From Deltaproteobacteria bacterium (lineage in GTDB: Bacteria; Myxococcota; JACRCW01; JAFGSX01): DNA of 44,016 nucleotides. Of this stretch, positions 1 through 9,997 are shown piece after piece. Made by a program: the position numbers and the translations under genes. Below the pieces are notes generated by a model. The model was not told the DNA's origin. It did not search any database and saw only the letters and a list, made by a program, of their open reading frames with translations. The DNA lies in NCBI GenBank assembly GCA_016934455.1, contig JAFGSX010000444.1, positions 1-44,016 on the forward strand. The letters run 5' to 3'. Each line of letters begins with the position of its first letter. The first letter of the stretch is position 1.

Positions 1-614
1 CGGGTCTCGTCGGCGTAGACGTGCAACCGCTTGCCGTTGCGCAGCGCGTAGACCACGGTTCCCAGCGCGGTGCCGACGCCGGGGGCGGCCAGCGCGCCGG
101 TGTTGCAGTGGGTGAGCACGCCGTCGCCGTCGCGAAAGAGCTTGAACGCGTGCTTGCCCATCTGCTCGCTGGCCGCCAGCTCCTCGCCGTGAAGCTGGCG
201 CGCCGTCTTCTCGAGCGCGGCGATCAGTGCGCGCGCGTTGGCAGCCCCGCCGTTGATCTCCCGCCGCATCCGCGCCACCGCGTGCATCAGGTTGACCGCG
301 GTCGGCCGCGTCGCGTCCAGCCTGTCGGCCGCCGCATCGAGCTCGGCCTCGAGCTCCTGGATGGTCAGCGCCCGGCTGTGGCGCGCCACCGCGCACAGGC
401 CGTAGGCAGCGGCCACCCCGATGGCCGGCGCCCCGCGCACGCGCAGCGACCGGATCGCCTCGACCATGTCGTCGACCTGAGCGAGCCGTAAAAACTTCTC
501 CTCACGCGGGATCAGCGTCTGGTCCAGCAGCAGCAGCTCTCCGCGCTCGGCGTCGTAGGCGACCGCCTGAAACGCGCACTGCGGCCGGGCGGTCACCGGT
601 GCTCTCCTCGCCAT
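1..614 (-). CDS. mtnA: S-methyl-5-thioribose-1-phosphate isomerase, 3' end beyond window
   Basis: Isomerises 5-methylthioribose-1-phosphate to methylthioribulose-1-phosphate in the cytoplasmic methionine salvage pathway. About 204 codons are present from the start; the C-terminal part lies beyond the left edge. Seen directly: the family hallmark VRGAPAIGVAAAYGL around residues 58-72, and the stretch DGVLTHCNTGALAAPGVGTA, which carries the catalytic Cys; the window ends at VYADET, where the family continues with RP. The ATG at 614 is preceded by a GGAGG about 10 bases upstream. It is the last visible gene of a gatC-gatA-gatB-mtnA run, 31 bases after gatB, so co-transcription is likely. The catalytic Asp of the family lies outside the window and could not be checked. 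A related eIF2B-like or ribose-1,5-bisphosphate isomerase is less likely given the motif match. Confidence 0.9.
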   Translation of the reverse strand, partial: MARRAPVTARPQCAFQAVAYDAERGELLLLDQTLIPREEKFLRLAQVDDMVEAIRSLRVRGAPAIGVAAAYGLCAVARHSRALTIQELEAELDAAADRLDATRPTAVNLMHAVARMRREINGGAANARALIAALEKTARQLHGEELAASEQMGKHAFKLFRDGDGVLTHCNTGALAAPGVGTALGTVVYALRNGKRLHVYADET

Positions 615-645
615 CGGGTCGTCGCCTCCGTGCCGCAGCGCGCCC

Positions 646-2093
646 TCAGGCGTCGAGCCTGCGCCGCAGCAGCTCGTTGACCTGCTTGGGATCGACCTTG
701 CCGCCGAGCCGGCGCAGCACCTGGCCGACCAGATAGCCGATCACCTGCTTCTTGCCGGCGCGGTACTTGTCGACCTCGGCGCCGCTGCTCGCGATCACCT
801 GGTCGACCGCGGCCGCCAGCGCCGCGCTGTCGTCGACCAGCTCGACCCCCAGCGCGCGGGCCGCGACCGCCGGGTCGCTGGCGCGGCCGGCCGCCAGCTC
901 GAAAAAGACCTGCCTGGCGCCTGCGCTGGCGACCACGCCGGCGTCGACCAGCCCGATCAGCGCGCCCAGCGCGTCCGGGGCGACCGGACAGGCGGCGGCC
1001 CCGCCGACGGCGTTCTTGACCAGCGCCTGCACGTCGTTGACCACCCAGTTGGCGACCGCCCGCGGGTTCCCCGGGCAGCGGCTCAGCGCGGCCTCGAAGT
1101 AGTCGCCCAGCGCCTTGTCCTCGACCAGCATCGCCACGTCCGGAGCGGGCAGGCCCAGCTCGCCCTGCAGCCGCGCCCGCCGGTCCGCAGGCAGCAGCGG
1201 GCGCTCGCGCCGGAGCCGCTCGAGCCACCCGTCGTCGACCACCAGCGGCAGCAGATCCGGGTCCGGAAAATAGCGGTAGTCGTGCGACTCCTCCTTGCCG
1301 CGCATGGGCCGGGTGCGGTGCGCCTCCTCGTCCCACAGCCGCGTCTCCTGCTCCACCTGGCCGCCGTCGGCCAGGACGTCGATCTGGCGCTCGATCTCGT
1401 GCTCGAGCGCCTGCGCCACGAACTTGAACGAGTTGATGTTCTTGAGCTCGGTGCGGGTGCCCAGCGCGCTCTGGCCGACCGGCCGCACCGAGACGTTGGC
1501 GTCGCAGCGAAACGAGCCCTCCTGCATGTTGCCGTCGCAGCTTTCCAGGTAGATCAGGATCGCGCGCAGCTCGCGCAGGTAGGCCACCGCCTCGGCCGGG
1601 CTGCGCAGGTCGGGCGCGCTCACGATCTCGGCCAGCGGCACGCCGGCCCGGTTGTAGTCGACATAGCTGCGGCTGGGGTCGCTCCCCTGGTGCAGGTTCT
1701 TGCCCGCGTCCTCCTCCAGGTGGACGCGGATGATCCCGATCGGCCGCGGCTGGCCGTCGACGTCGACGACGAGCTGGCCGTGCTCGCACAGCGGCCGGTC
1801 GAACTGGCTGATCTGGTAGCCCTTGGGCAGGTCCGGGTAAAAGTAGTTCTTGCGGGCGAAGACGCTGCGCTGGTTGATGCGGCAACCGATGGCCAGGCCA
1901 AAGCGCACCGCGTGCTCGACCGCGGCGCGGTTGAGCACGGGTAGCGCACCCGGATGGCCGAGGCAGACCGGACAGACATGGCTGTTGGGTGTCGCCCCGA
2001 AGGCGGTCGGACAGCCGCAGAAGATCTTGCTGCGGGTGAGGAGCTGCGCGTGCACCTCGAGGCCGATCACCGACTCGAAGCCGCGGTGGTCGT

Positions 2094-2097
<4 letters not shown>
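646..2097 (-). CDS. gatB: Aspartyl/glutamyl-tRNA(Asn/Gln) amidotransferase subunit B
   Basis: Subunit of GatCAB that binds the misacylated tRNA and phosphorylates the Glu/Asp side chain before ammonia transfer. The 483-residue length is normal. Motifs seen: [21 protein letters not shown] near the N-terminus, a Cys quartet FCGC...CPVC fitting the GatB zinc site, [25 protein letters not shown], and the GatB/YqeY C-terminal helical tail ending in VNELLRRR. The ATG at 2097 is chosen because it overlaps the gatA stop in an ATGA tetranucleotide and begins the conserved sequence. An upstream in-frame extension to 2271 is only gatA read in another frame. Translational coupling with gatA is likely. 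Confidence 0.97.
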
Positions 2098-3581
<1,484 letters not shown>

Positions 3582-3584
3582 GCC

Positions 3585-3869
3585 CTACTCCAGGAACCTG
3601 GGCACCGCCACCAGGTCGCCCGCGCGCGCCGGCGCATTCGCCAGCGCCGCGGCCCCCGGCGGCGTCACCACCGCATCGTCGCGCAGCGGCGTCGCCAGCG
3701 TCGCCGCGTGGGTCATCGGCTCGACGTCGGCCACATCCAGGCCGCGCAGTTGCTCCACGTAGTCGAGGATGGCGCCCAGGTCGCGCTGCATCTCCGCGAT
3801 CTCGGCGGCGCCGAGCTCGAGTCGCGCCAGCGCGGCGATGTGCAGCACCTGTTCGCTCCCGATCGCCAT
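3585..3869 (-). CDS. gatC: Aspartyl/glutamyl-tRNA(Asn/Gln) amidotransferase subunit C
   Basis: Small belt subunit (94 aa) that wraps GatA and GatB and stabilises the complex. Diagnostic pieces: VLHIAALARLELGAAEIAEM at the N-terminus, the ILDYVEQL helix, the Val-Glu-Pro-Met turn and the PLRDD segment. The ATG at 3869 starts the conserved region; a longer upstream reading to 4166 has no family similarity and would overlap the opposite-strand gene, so it is rejected. First gene of the operon. The 107-base gap to the divergent gene should hold its promoter, but I found no convincing -35/-10 pair for this strand. Confidence 0.95.
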   Translation of the reverse strand: MAIGSEQVLHIAALARLELGAAEIAEMQRDLGAILDYVEQLRGLDVADVEPMTHAATLATPLRDDAVVTPPGAAALANAPARAGDLVAVPRFLE

Positions 3870-3940
3870 CCGGCCTCCGCTGGTCCGCGGCCCTGGTCTA
3901 GCACGATCGCTCGTCGGTGGTCGATCCGCGATCGAACCGC

Positions 3941-3946
3941 TACAAT
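3941..3946 (+). promoter_or_regulatory. Possible -10 element for the HExxH MYXO-CTERM gene
   Basis: TACAAT (5 of 6 to consensus) lies 30 bases before the ATG at 3977, but no matching -35 hexamer is visible at 16-18 bases. Weak call based on the hexamer and its position only. Confidence 0.3.
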
Positions 3947-3976
3947 GTCTTTTTCGGCAGCGATCGGACCGGGGTG

Positions 3977-6391
3977 ATGGGGGTAGGAAGGCTCTTCCGC
4001 TCGATGCGCCTATGGATCGCGCTGCTGCTCGTCGCCGCCTGGCCGTCGCCGGCGCTGACGGCGCCCGCTCGCAAGCCCGGACCGGTCGTGCCAGCGCCTC
4101 CGCCCGCCGGCGGCGACGGCCGGATCCACATCGACGACCCGGCGGCCTACATCCTCCAGTACGCATCGAGCCCGCCCCCCGCGGACCGGCTCGAGCGACA
4201 GCGCCTGCGGCCGCGCCCCCGGCAACCGAGCCCGTTGTGGGCCTCGGGCGTGGTCGGCGACATCGTGGTGATGGAGGGCGACGACGGCTACGCCTACGTC
4301 GGCAGCGACGGCCACATCTACTTCGACGACAACACGATCTTCGACGTCGCCAACCGGGTGTTGGCCTACACCGACGACAGCCACGACGAGATCGTCATCT
4401 GGTCGACCTTTGCCCAGACCGGCGCCGACTACGCCGCCTACTACCTGCCGCTGAGCAACGACGTGGCCGGCCTCGGCGACTGCAACGAGCGCAACGGCGA
4501 GAACCAGGGCTGCCGGTACGACAACGCGCCCGGTGTCCGCGTGCAGGGGCTGATCTACATGAGCTCGATCGAGAGCTGGCGCGAGATGGAGTACAACATC
4601 TACTACCGCTCGCGGCCGCTCGACGATCTGGACGCCATGGTCTACGGCGGCATCGGGCACGAGACCATCCACCGCTGGCTGGCGGCGCTGCGCTTCGTGC
4701 ATCCGGGCACGGGCCAGGTCTCCAAACAGATGCTCGGCGAGAGCCTGGCGCACTGGCACCCATGCGTCGACGGCGACGGATCGATGCTCTACGGCTGGGA
4801 CTGGGACGAGCAGAGCCCGGGCACCTTCGAGCTGCTGGCCGAGAGCGTGCGCTACTCGGACCTCGACCTGTACGCGATGGGCGTGCTGCCGCCGGACAGC
4901 GTGCGCGACTGGTTCATCATCGAGAACGGCAATTCCACCGAGCTGGCCCGGCTGATGAGCGACTTCGGCTACAGCTTCAACGGCAACATCAGCGCCGGCC
5001 CCGGCCTGTTCGTGCCGATCCCGCCGGTCGACTACATCGACGAGGTGCTCGGTCGCTACTACCCGGCCTTTGCCCCGCACATCACCGCCACCGGCGACCG
5101 GCTCGACCTGTTCATCGACGACGTGATCGCGGCCGAGGGCCCGCGCCTGCCCGAGTACGGGCGCGCGCCGACCACGCTGCGCCAGGTCTGGGCGCTGGTC
5201 ACGGCACCCGGCCAGAGGCTGTCGCAGGTGGCGGGGTTCGTCAGCGCGGTCGACTCCGTGCGCCAGTACTACGAGCGCTGGTTTGCGCAAAAAACCCGCG
5301 GCCTGATGCACGTCTGCACCAAGCTCAGCGGCGACTGCCCGGTGCCCGCGCTCGAGGCGCAGAACGCGCGCTTCGAGGACTCTCCCACCGGCAACGACGG
5401 CGTGGCCGACCCGGGCGAGCTGGTCGGCTACCGGCCGATCGCTTACAACGCCGGCACCGAGACCGCACACGCGGTCTTGGTCCGGGCGCGCGCCATCGAT
5501 CCCGGCATCGCCATCGACAACCCCGAGACCGCGATCGGCGACATCGAGCCGGAGACAGCCTACGACGCCGATCCGCCGCTGGCGGTGCGCGTCGCCGAGA
5601 ACACGAGCTGCGGCGCGCCGCAGCGCTTCGAGATCGTGTTCAAGGGCCAGGACACCGCCGAGTGGCGGCAGGTGCAGGTCGTCTACACCGGGCTCCGGCG
5701 CAGCGACGGCACCGACTTCGAGGCCGGCGACGACGGCTGGCTGGCCAACGCGGCGGGCGGCGACGACGCCTGGGCCGGCCAGTTCGCCAGCGGCATCAGC
5801 TCGGCCACCTACGCCGGCAAGACCCGCGTCACGCCGGCCGGACAGACCACCGCCGGCGGCTGCTGGGCCATGCTGACCGACCCCGGGCTGGGCGCCGCGG
5901 CCGGCGACACCGACGTCGACGGCGGCGGCACCTCGCTCCAGTCTCGCTCATACTCGATCGCCGGTCTCAAGGATCCGCACGTCGGCTACCGCTTCTGGCA
6001 CGTCGCCGTCGACGGCCAAGGCAACCCGTGGGAGGACAACGACAACCGGTTACAGGTCGAGATCTCGGGCGACCGGGGCAAGACCTTCAGGCCGCTGGCG
6101 CAGCATCTGACCAACACCCGCGACTGGGAGGTGGCGGTGGTCCGGCTGCGCGACCTGTTCAAAGAGGAGCTGCCCCAGCAGATCGCGTTGCGCTTTACCC
6201 AGTTTGACGGCGGCGAGGACGACGTGGTCGAGGCCGGCGTCGACGACGTCGCCATCTACGATCTCGCCGGCAAGTGCACTCCTTCTGGTTGCGGCTGTGC
6301 GGCCGCCCGGGCGGCGACTCCCGCGCCGCTGCTGGCAGTACTGGCGCTGCTCTGGTGGCGCCTCCGCCGCGGCCGATCCGGCTGCTGCTAA
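3977..6391 (+). CDS. Secreted HExxH-motif putative metalloprotease with MYXO-CTERM anchor
   Basis: An exported protein of about 804 residues. The N-terminus has an Arg-containing n-region and a hydrophobic stretch (residues about 13-30) ending PSPALTA, a Sec-type signal. A zinc-protease motif His-Glu-Thr-Ile-His is at residues 228-232, with Gly-Glu-Ser-Leu-Ala-His-Trp 26 residues later, where Glu255 could be a gluzincin third ligand. YSDLDLYAMGVLPP follows, a phrase I associate with myxobacterial secreted HExxH proteins. The C-terminus has CTPSGCGCAA, a hydrophobic helix and an Arg-rich tail, the MYXO-CTERM pattern. Protease activity is inferred from the motif only. An ATG at 4004 is an equally possible start; 3977 was taken because it gives a fuller n-region. 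It converges on the zinc-ribbon gene with overlapping stop codons at 6388-6391. Confidence 0.75.
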   Translation: MGVGRLFRSMRLWIALLLVAAWPSPALTAPARKPGPVVPAPPPAGGDGRIHIDDPAAYILQYASSPPPADRLERQRLRPRPRQPSPLWASGVVGDIVVMEGDDGYAYVGSDGHIYFDDNTIFDVANRVLAYTDDSHDEIVIWSTFAQTGADYAAYYLPLSNDVAGLGDCNERNGENQGCRYDNAPGVRVQGLIYMSSIESWREMEYNIYYRSRPLDDLDAMVYGGIGHETIHRWLAALRFVHPGTGQVSKQMLGESLAHWHPCVDGDGSMLYGWDWDEQSPGTFELLAESVRYSDLDLYAMGVLPPDSVRDWFIIENGNSTELARLMSDFGYSFNGNISAGPGLFVPIPPVDYIDEVLGRYYPAFAPHITATGDRLDLFIDDVIAAEGPRLPEYGRAPTTLRQVWALVTAPGQRLSQVAGFVSAVDSVRQYYERWFAQKTRGLMHVCTKLSGDCPVPALEAQNARFEDSPTGNDGVADPGELVGYRPIAYNAGTETAHAVLVRARAIDPGIAIDNPETAIGDIEPETAYDADPPLAVRVAENTSCGAPQRFEIVFKGQDTAEWRQVQVVYTGLRRSDGTDFEAGDDGWLANAAGGDDAWAGQFASGISSATYAGKTRVTPAGQTTAGGCWAMLTDPGLGAAAGDTDVDGGGTSLQSRSYSIAGLKDPHVGYRFWHVAVDGQGNPWEDNDNRLQVEISGDRGKTFRPLAQHLTNTRDWEVAVVRLRDLFKEELPQQIALRFTQFDGGEDDVVEAGVDDVAIYDLAGKCTPSGCGCAAARAATPAPLLAVLALLWWRLRRGRSGCC

Positions 6392-6696
6392 CCCTTGCGA
6401 AACAGATTGACCATCGACCGGAGGATGCCATCGTCCTCGGTCAGCTCCTCCAGCTCGCCGCGGTCGAGCCAGACCCCGCCGCAGTTCTCGCACCGGTCGA
6501 TCTCGACCCCGCGGTGGACCACGGTCTTCAGATCCATGCCGCATTTGGGGCACTTCATGTAGTGCAGTTCCTTGAGCGCGACGCGCTGGGTCTCGGTGAG
6601 TTGTTTGGAGGTCTGCGCCTTGAGCTTGCGCAGCTTCTCCGCCTCCTCGCGAGCAAAGTACTCTTCTTCGCTGGACGTGGTCTTCTTGGACGCCAT
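6388..6696 (-). CDS. Small zf-TFIIB-type zinc-ribbon protein
   Basis: A 102-residue soluble protein. A charged helical N-terminus (about residues 8-45, rich in Glu, Lys and Arg) is followed by one zinc ribbon: Cys49-x2-Cys52 in CPKCGMDL and Cys69-x2-Cys72 in CENCGGVWLD, then RGELEEL. That arrangement matches the zf-TFIIB family of small bacterial proteins, whose function is not known. The ATG at 6696 has GGGGAG eight bases upstream; a longer reading to 6918 lacks a ribosome site and overlaps the lipoprotein gene. Probably single-gene, since the next minus-strand gene upstream ends 80 bases away. Confidence 0.88.
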   Translation of the reverse strand: MASKKTTSSEEEYFAREEAEKLRKLKAQTSKQLTETQRVALKELHYMKCPKCGMDLKTVVHRGVEIDRCENCGGVWLDRGELEELTEDDGILRSMVNLFRKG

Positions 6697-6776
6697 GCAG
6701 GTTGCTCCCCGATCGCGAATCGCTGCGACGGCCAAATATGGCGCGGCGGCCCGGCGCAGGCAAGGCCTCAACTCGA

Positions 6777-8183
6777 TCAGTACGGCAGGCAGAAGCCGCC
6801 GCCGGAGAGGCTCGACCAGGTCCAGAAGTCGCAGTAGTAACCGCTGCGGCAGTCGTAGTCGGACCAGCAGAGGGCAAAGCAGTACGCCTCGTAGCAGTTG
6901 GCGTCCATGCAGTTGCACTCGCCACCGCTGCCGCAGTCGTAGCTGCTGTAGCAGTAGGCGCTGCAGTAGCCGCTAGGCCAGTCGGTGGCGCAGAAGGCAT
7001 CGTACGAAAAATCGCAGTCGTAATCGCTGCCGCAGGAAGCGCCGACCCCGCCGCTGCCACCGCCGGTGTCCAGCACGCAGCCGTCGCCGGTGCTGTTGAC
7101 CACGTAGCCGTCGTCGCAGTAGCACCAGCCGTCGCTCTCCAGGTGCGAGTTGGGGGGACAGTCGTCGCCCGCGTCGTAGCCGCTGCCTGCGTCGCTGCCA
7201 CCTGGCACGCAGCCGTCGCCGCTGCCGTTGACCACGTAGCCGGCGTCGCAGTAGCACCAGCCGTCGCTCTCGACGTGCGAGTGCAGCGGGCAGCCGTCCG
7301 CGTTGTAGCAGACCCCCTCGTAGCAGAACTCGCCGGCCGCGGTGTTGCACGGCGGGTTGCAGCTCCCGCCGACGCTCGAGTCGTAGCCGCCTGCGTCGTA
7401 CGCGGCGTCGTACGCGGTATCGGCGCCGCCGCTGTCGGTCACGCCGGCGTCGCTGGTCGAGCCCGGCACGCAGGCGGTGGCATTCCCGTTGGGCACCCAG
7501 CCGGTGTCGCAGGCGCACTGACCGCCGGTGCCCACCGGATGCGCGTGCAGCGGACAGCCGTTGCTGCCGTAGCAGACGTCGACCACGCAGTACTCGCCGG
7601 CCGAGGTGTTGCAGGGCGGGTTGCAGTTGCCGGCATCGGGCCGCACCGTGTCGGCCACGCCCGCGTCCCGATCGCTGCCCACGACGTCGCTGACGCCGGC
7701 ATCGGCGGCGGCGCTCTGGCAGGTGCCGTCGGGCCGGCACTGGCCCGAGGCGCAATCGCTCCCGCTCAGGCACTCGACGCAGCGCCCGACGCCGCCGACC
7801 GTGGCCGAGCAGATCAGGCCGCTGTCGCACTGGTCCTGGGTGCGGCAGGCGCCTTCCGCCAGCGGCGTGCAGATGCGATCCTGCAGGTTGAAGTTGCAGT
7901 ACTGGTCCTCGGGGCAATCGGTGGTGACGTTGCAGCTCTGCCCGCCGCCCGCGGCCTCGCAGAAGCCGGTGGCCGCGCACACGTTGCCGCTGCCGCAATC
8001 GAGGTCGCTGGTGCAGGGGATCTGGCCGCTGTTGCGCGACGAGAAGCAGGTGCCGTTGACGCATAGCTGGCCGCTGGCGCAGTCCGAATCGGTGCTGCAG
8101 ACGGTACCCGACACCGCGGTGGCGAGGCAGCCACCGACCAGCGCGAGCCCACAGATCAGAACCAGCAGCGCCAACCTGTTCAT
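6777..8183 (-). CDS. Cys-rich outer-surface lipoprotein A
   Basis: 468 residues. A hydrophobic leader ends LALVGGC, giving a lipobox with Cys19, so a lipid-anchored protein is predicted. The rest is built from short Cys-rich modules: CSTDSDCASGQLCVNGTC near the N-terminus, then repeats around NPPCNTxAGE(Y/F)C and GWCYCDxGYVVN, with Asp-Ala-Gly-rich linkers between. Such modules resemble disulfide-rich EGF/Dickkopf-like repeats common in myxobacterial surface proteins; no enzyme motif is visible. It shares module order and phrases with the adjacent 8379-9842 gene, so the two are tandem paralogues. The ATG at 8183 has GGGGA five bases upstream. Function unknown; adhesion or surface recognition is only a guess. 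Confidence 0.85.
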   Translation of the reverse strand: MNRLALLVLICGLALVGGCLATAVSGTVCSTDSDCASGQLCVNGTCFSSRNSGQIPCTSDLDCGSGNVCAATGFCEAAGGGQSCNVTTDCPEDQYCNFNLQDRICTPLAEGACRTQDQCDSGLICSATVGGVGRCVECLSGSDCASGQCRPDGTCQSAAADAGVSDVVGSDRDAGVADTVRPDAGNCNPPCNTSAGEYCVVDVCYGSNGCPLHAHPVGTGGQCACDTGWVPNGNATACVPGSTSDAGVTDSGGADTAYDAAYDAGGYDSSVGGSCNPPCNTAAGEFCYEGVCYNADGCPLHSHVESDGWCYCDAGYVVNGSGDGCVPGGSDAGSGYDAGDDCPPNSHLESDGWCYCDDGYVVNSTGDGCVLDTGGGSGGVGASCGSDYDCDFSYDAFCATDWPSGYCSAYCYSSYDCGSGGECNCMDANCYEAYCFALCWSDYDCRSGYYCDFWTWSSLSGGGFCLPY

Positions 8184-8216
8184 CGAAGTCCCCAGCTCGA
8201 GAGCTGCCCGGCCTTC

Positions 8217-8366
8217 TATATAAAATTATCAGATCGGGGCGTTATTCGGTGCTCCGGAGCCCGAAGTAATCTGCGACAGGCTCCGGCCTGTTGTCGTAAC
8301 CGGCCGGAAATATTGAACAAAAAAAATATGAAAATATCCGCCGCAGGTCAGGTGATCGCGATCACC
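8217..8366. other. Palindrome-rich, AT-rich spacer between the lipoprotein paralogues
   Basis: Within the 195-base gap there is an AT-rich run TATATAAAATTAT at 8217-8229, a 10-base palindrome GCTCCGGAGC at 8251-8260, a 6-base-pair stem ACAGGC/GCCTGT with loop TCCG at 8276-8291, and a perfect 16-base palindrome GGTGATCGCGATCACC at 8351-8366, 12 bases past the stop of the upstream lipoprotein gene. The AT run may hold the -10 of the 6777-8183 gene. The 16-base palindrome could be a terminator stem or an operator, but no T tract follows it directly. Confidence 0.4.
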
Positions 8367-8378
8367 GCGTCATCGACC

Positions 8379-9842
8379 TCACGATCCCTGGTAGGCACAG
8401 ACCTTGACCGGGTCGTTCGGCGCCTCGACGCATTCGTACCCACTGCGGCAGTCCGCATTGCTCTCGCACAGGTGGTAGCAGGAGGCGGCACGGCACCAGA
8501 GAAGACCCAGGTCCTCGCACACGCACAGGGCGCCGGTGCCGCAGTCCTCGTAGGCGTCCCAGTCGCACTCCTTGTCGCAGTAGCCTCCGGGCCAGTCGGT
8601 GTAGCAGCGCATGTCGCTGATGACCGTGCACTGCCCGGCCGAGGTGCAGGGCGCACCGACCTGACCGGGTTGCGCCTGGTTGCCGTCGGGCGCCGCTGCA
8701 TCGCGCCGCGGCACATCGGCCGAGCCGGCGTCGCGCCCGCCCGAGTCGCGTCGGCCGGCGTCGTGGGGCGTGCCGGCGTCGGTCTCCTCGGGGTAGTCGC
8801 AGTCGCAGATCACCTGATCGAAGTCGTAGCCGAACAGCAGGCACATCAGCATCCCGTACATGGCGTCGCAGACGCAGGTCCCGCTGGTCTGGTCGCAGGC
8901 GAAGAAGGGATTGCCGCCCGACGCCAGCAGGCACTCGAGATCCTCGGTGCAGGAGCCGGTGACCGGCACGCAGGTCGTGCCCTGGCAGGTATAGCCCGCG
9001 CCGCACGGCGGGTTGCAGGAGCCGCCCGCGGTGCAGATGCAGTTGGTGTTGTCCCACTGGCCGCCCTGCGCCAGACAGGCGTCCCGCTGCTGGGGATCGC
9101 ACTCTCCGCTGCTCGAGACGCAGGCGTTGCCCGCGGCATTGGGCTGGTAGCCGTCGTCGCAGGCGCACTGATCGCCGACCGGGTGGGCGTGGCGCGGGCA
9201 GCCGTTGGCACCGTAGCAGACGCCCTGCACGCAGGTCTCGCCCTCGACGCAGGGCGGATTGCAGTCGCCCGCGATCGGCACGCACTGGTTGATGTTGCAG
9301 GTGTAGCCCTCCTCGCACGGCGGCACGCAGCCGCTGGCGCCACAGGTGCCGTTGCTCTGGCAGATGCCGCCGTCGCAGTCGGCGTTGGTCAGGCAATCGA
9401 CGCAGCGGCCGACGCCGCCCGCCGTGGCCGAGCACCTCTGGCCGTTGCACTGGCTCTCGATCCGGCAGAAGCCGGGCTGCAACTGGGTGCAGACCTGGCT
9501 CTGAAAATTGCAGAACTGGTCGATCGGGCAATCCGCGGTCACCGTGCACTCGGTCCCGGTGCCGGGCAGATCGCACAGCCCCGAGGGATTGCAGAACATC
9601 TGCGGATCGATGGCCTGGCATTGTTCGTCGCTGGTGCAGGCCACGAGCTGACCCGAGTCGCTGCCCCAGGGAACGCATTGCCCGTTGACGCAGACCTGGC
9701 CAGAGGGGCAGTCCGCCTGCGTCGTGCATTTGTCACCGGGCACCGGGTCCGGGCAACCCGCGATGCCGACCACGAACCCGATACCGCCCGCGAGCGCTGC
9801 CACGCTGGCCAGCCATGTCACAGACTTGAGCCCATTACGCAT
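8379..9842 (-). CDS. Cys-rich outer-surface lipoprotein B
   Basis: 487 residues with a leader ending GFVVGIAGC, a lipobox with Cys30. The mature part carries the same kind of modules as its downstream neighbour: CTTQADCPSGQVCVNGQC, NPPCVEGETCVQGVC, and GCPRHAHPVGDQCACDDGY, which nearly repeats in the other gene. An Asp/Ala/Gly/Arg linker precedes the last module. No catalytic motif is seen. The ATG at 9842 begins the leader and has GGGG six bases upstream; an extension to 9914 would run into the 5' leader of the mRNA. Driven by the strong promoter at 9941-9970. Surface location is inferred from the lipobox; function unknown. Confidence 0.85.
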   Translation of the reverse strand: MRNGLKSVTWLASVAALAGGIGFVVGIAGCPDPVPGDKCTTQADCPSGQVCVNGQCVPWGSDSGQLVACTSDEQCQAIDPQMFCNPSGLCDLPGTGTECTVTADCPIDQFCNFQSQVCTQLQPGFCRIESQCNGQRCSATAGGVGRCVDCLTNADCDGGICQSNGTCGASGCVPPCEEGYTCNINQCVPIAGDCNPPCVEGETCVQGVCYGANGCPRHAHPVGDQCACDDGYQPNAAGNACVSSSGECDPQQRDACLAQGGQWDNTNCICTAGGSCNPPCGAGYTCQGTTCVPVTGSCTEDLECLLASGGNPFFACDQTSGTCVCDAMYGMLMCLLFGYDFDQVICDCDYPEETDAGTPHDAGRRDSGGRDAGSADVPRRDAAAPDGNQAQPGQVGAPCTSAGQCTVISDMRCYTDWPGGYCDKECDWDAYEDCGTGALCVCEDLGLLWCRAASCYHLCESNADCRSGYECVEAPNDPVKVCAYQGS

Positions 9843-9940
9843 TTTCAACCCCGCAACTTCTTGACAATTATGACTTTTTTCTATCCCCTCAGAAGCCCTG
9901 CCCGATGTATTCAAATGTAAGATAACCGATTGAAATCGCT

Positions 9941-9970
9941 ATTATATCTGGATCCAATGACAAGAGTCAA
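9941..9970 (-). promoter_or_regulatory. Sigma-70-type promoter of lipoprotein B
   Basis: Read on the minus strand: TTGACT, 18-base spacer, TATAAT. This is a near-perfect vegetative promoter in a distinctly AT-rich patch. The predicted start is about 90 bases before the ATG, leaving a long leader for the lipoprotein mRNA. Confidence 0.75.
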
Positions 9971-9997
9971 GACCCCTAGACGCAGCGCGTCAAAAGA

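Noticed and set aside
8311-8333. A-rich run read as the T tract of a terminator for lipoprotein B
   Set aside because: On the minus strand it lies about 30 bases past the nearest palindrome with no adjacent stem, so it is not a standard intrinsic terminator.
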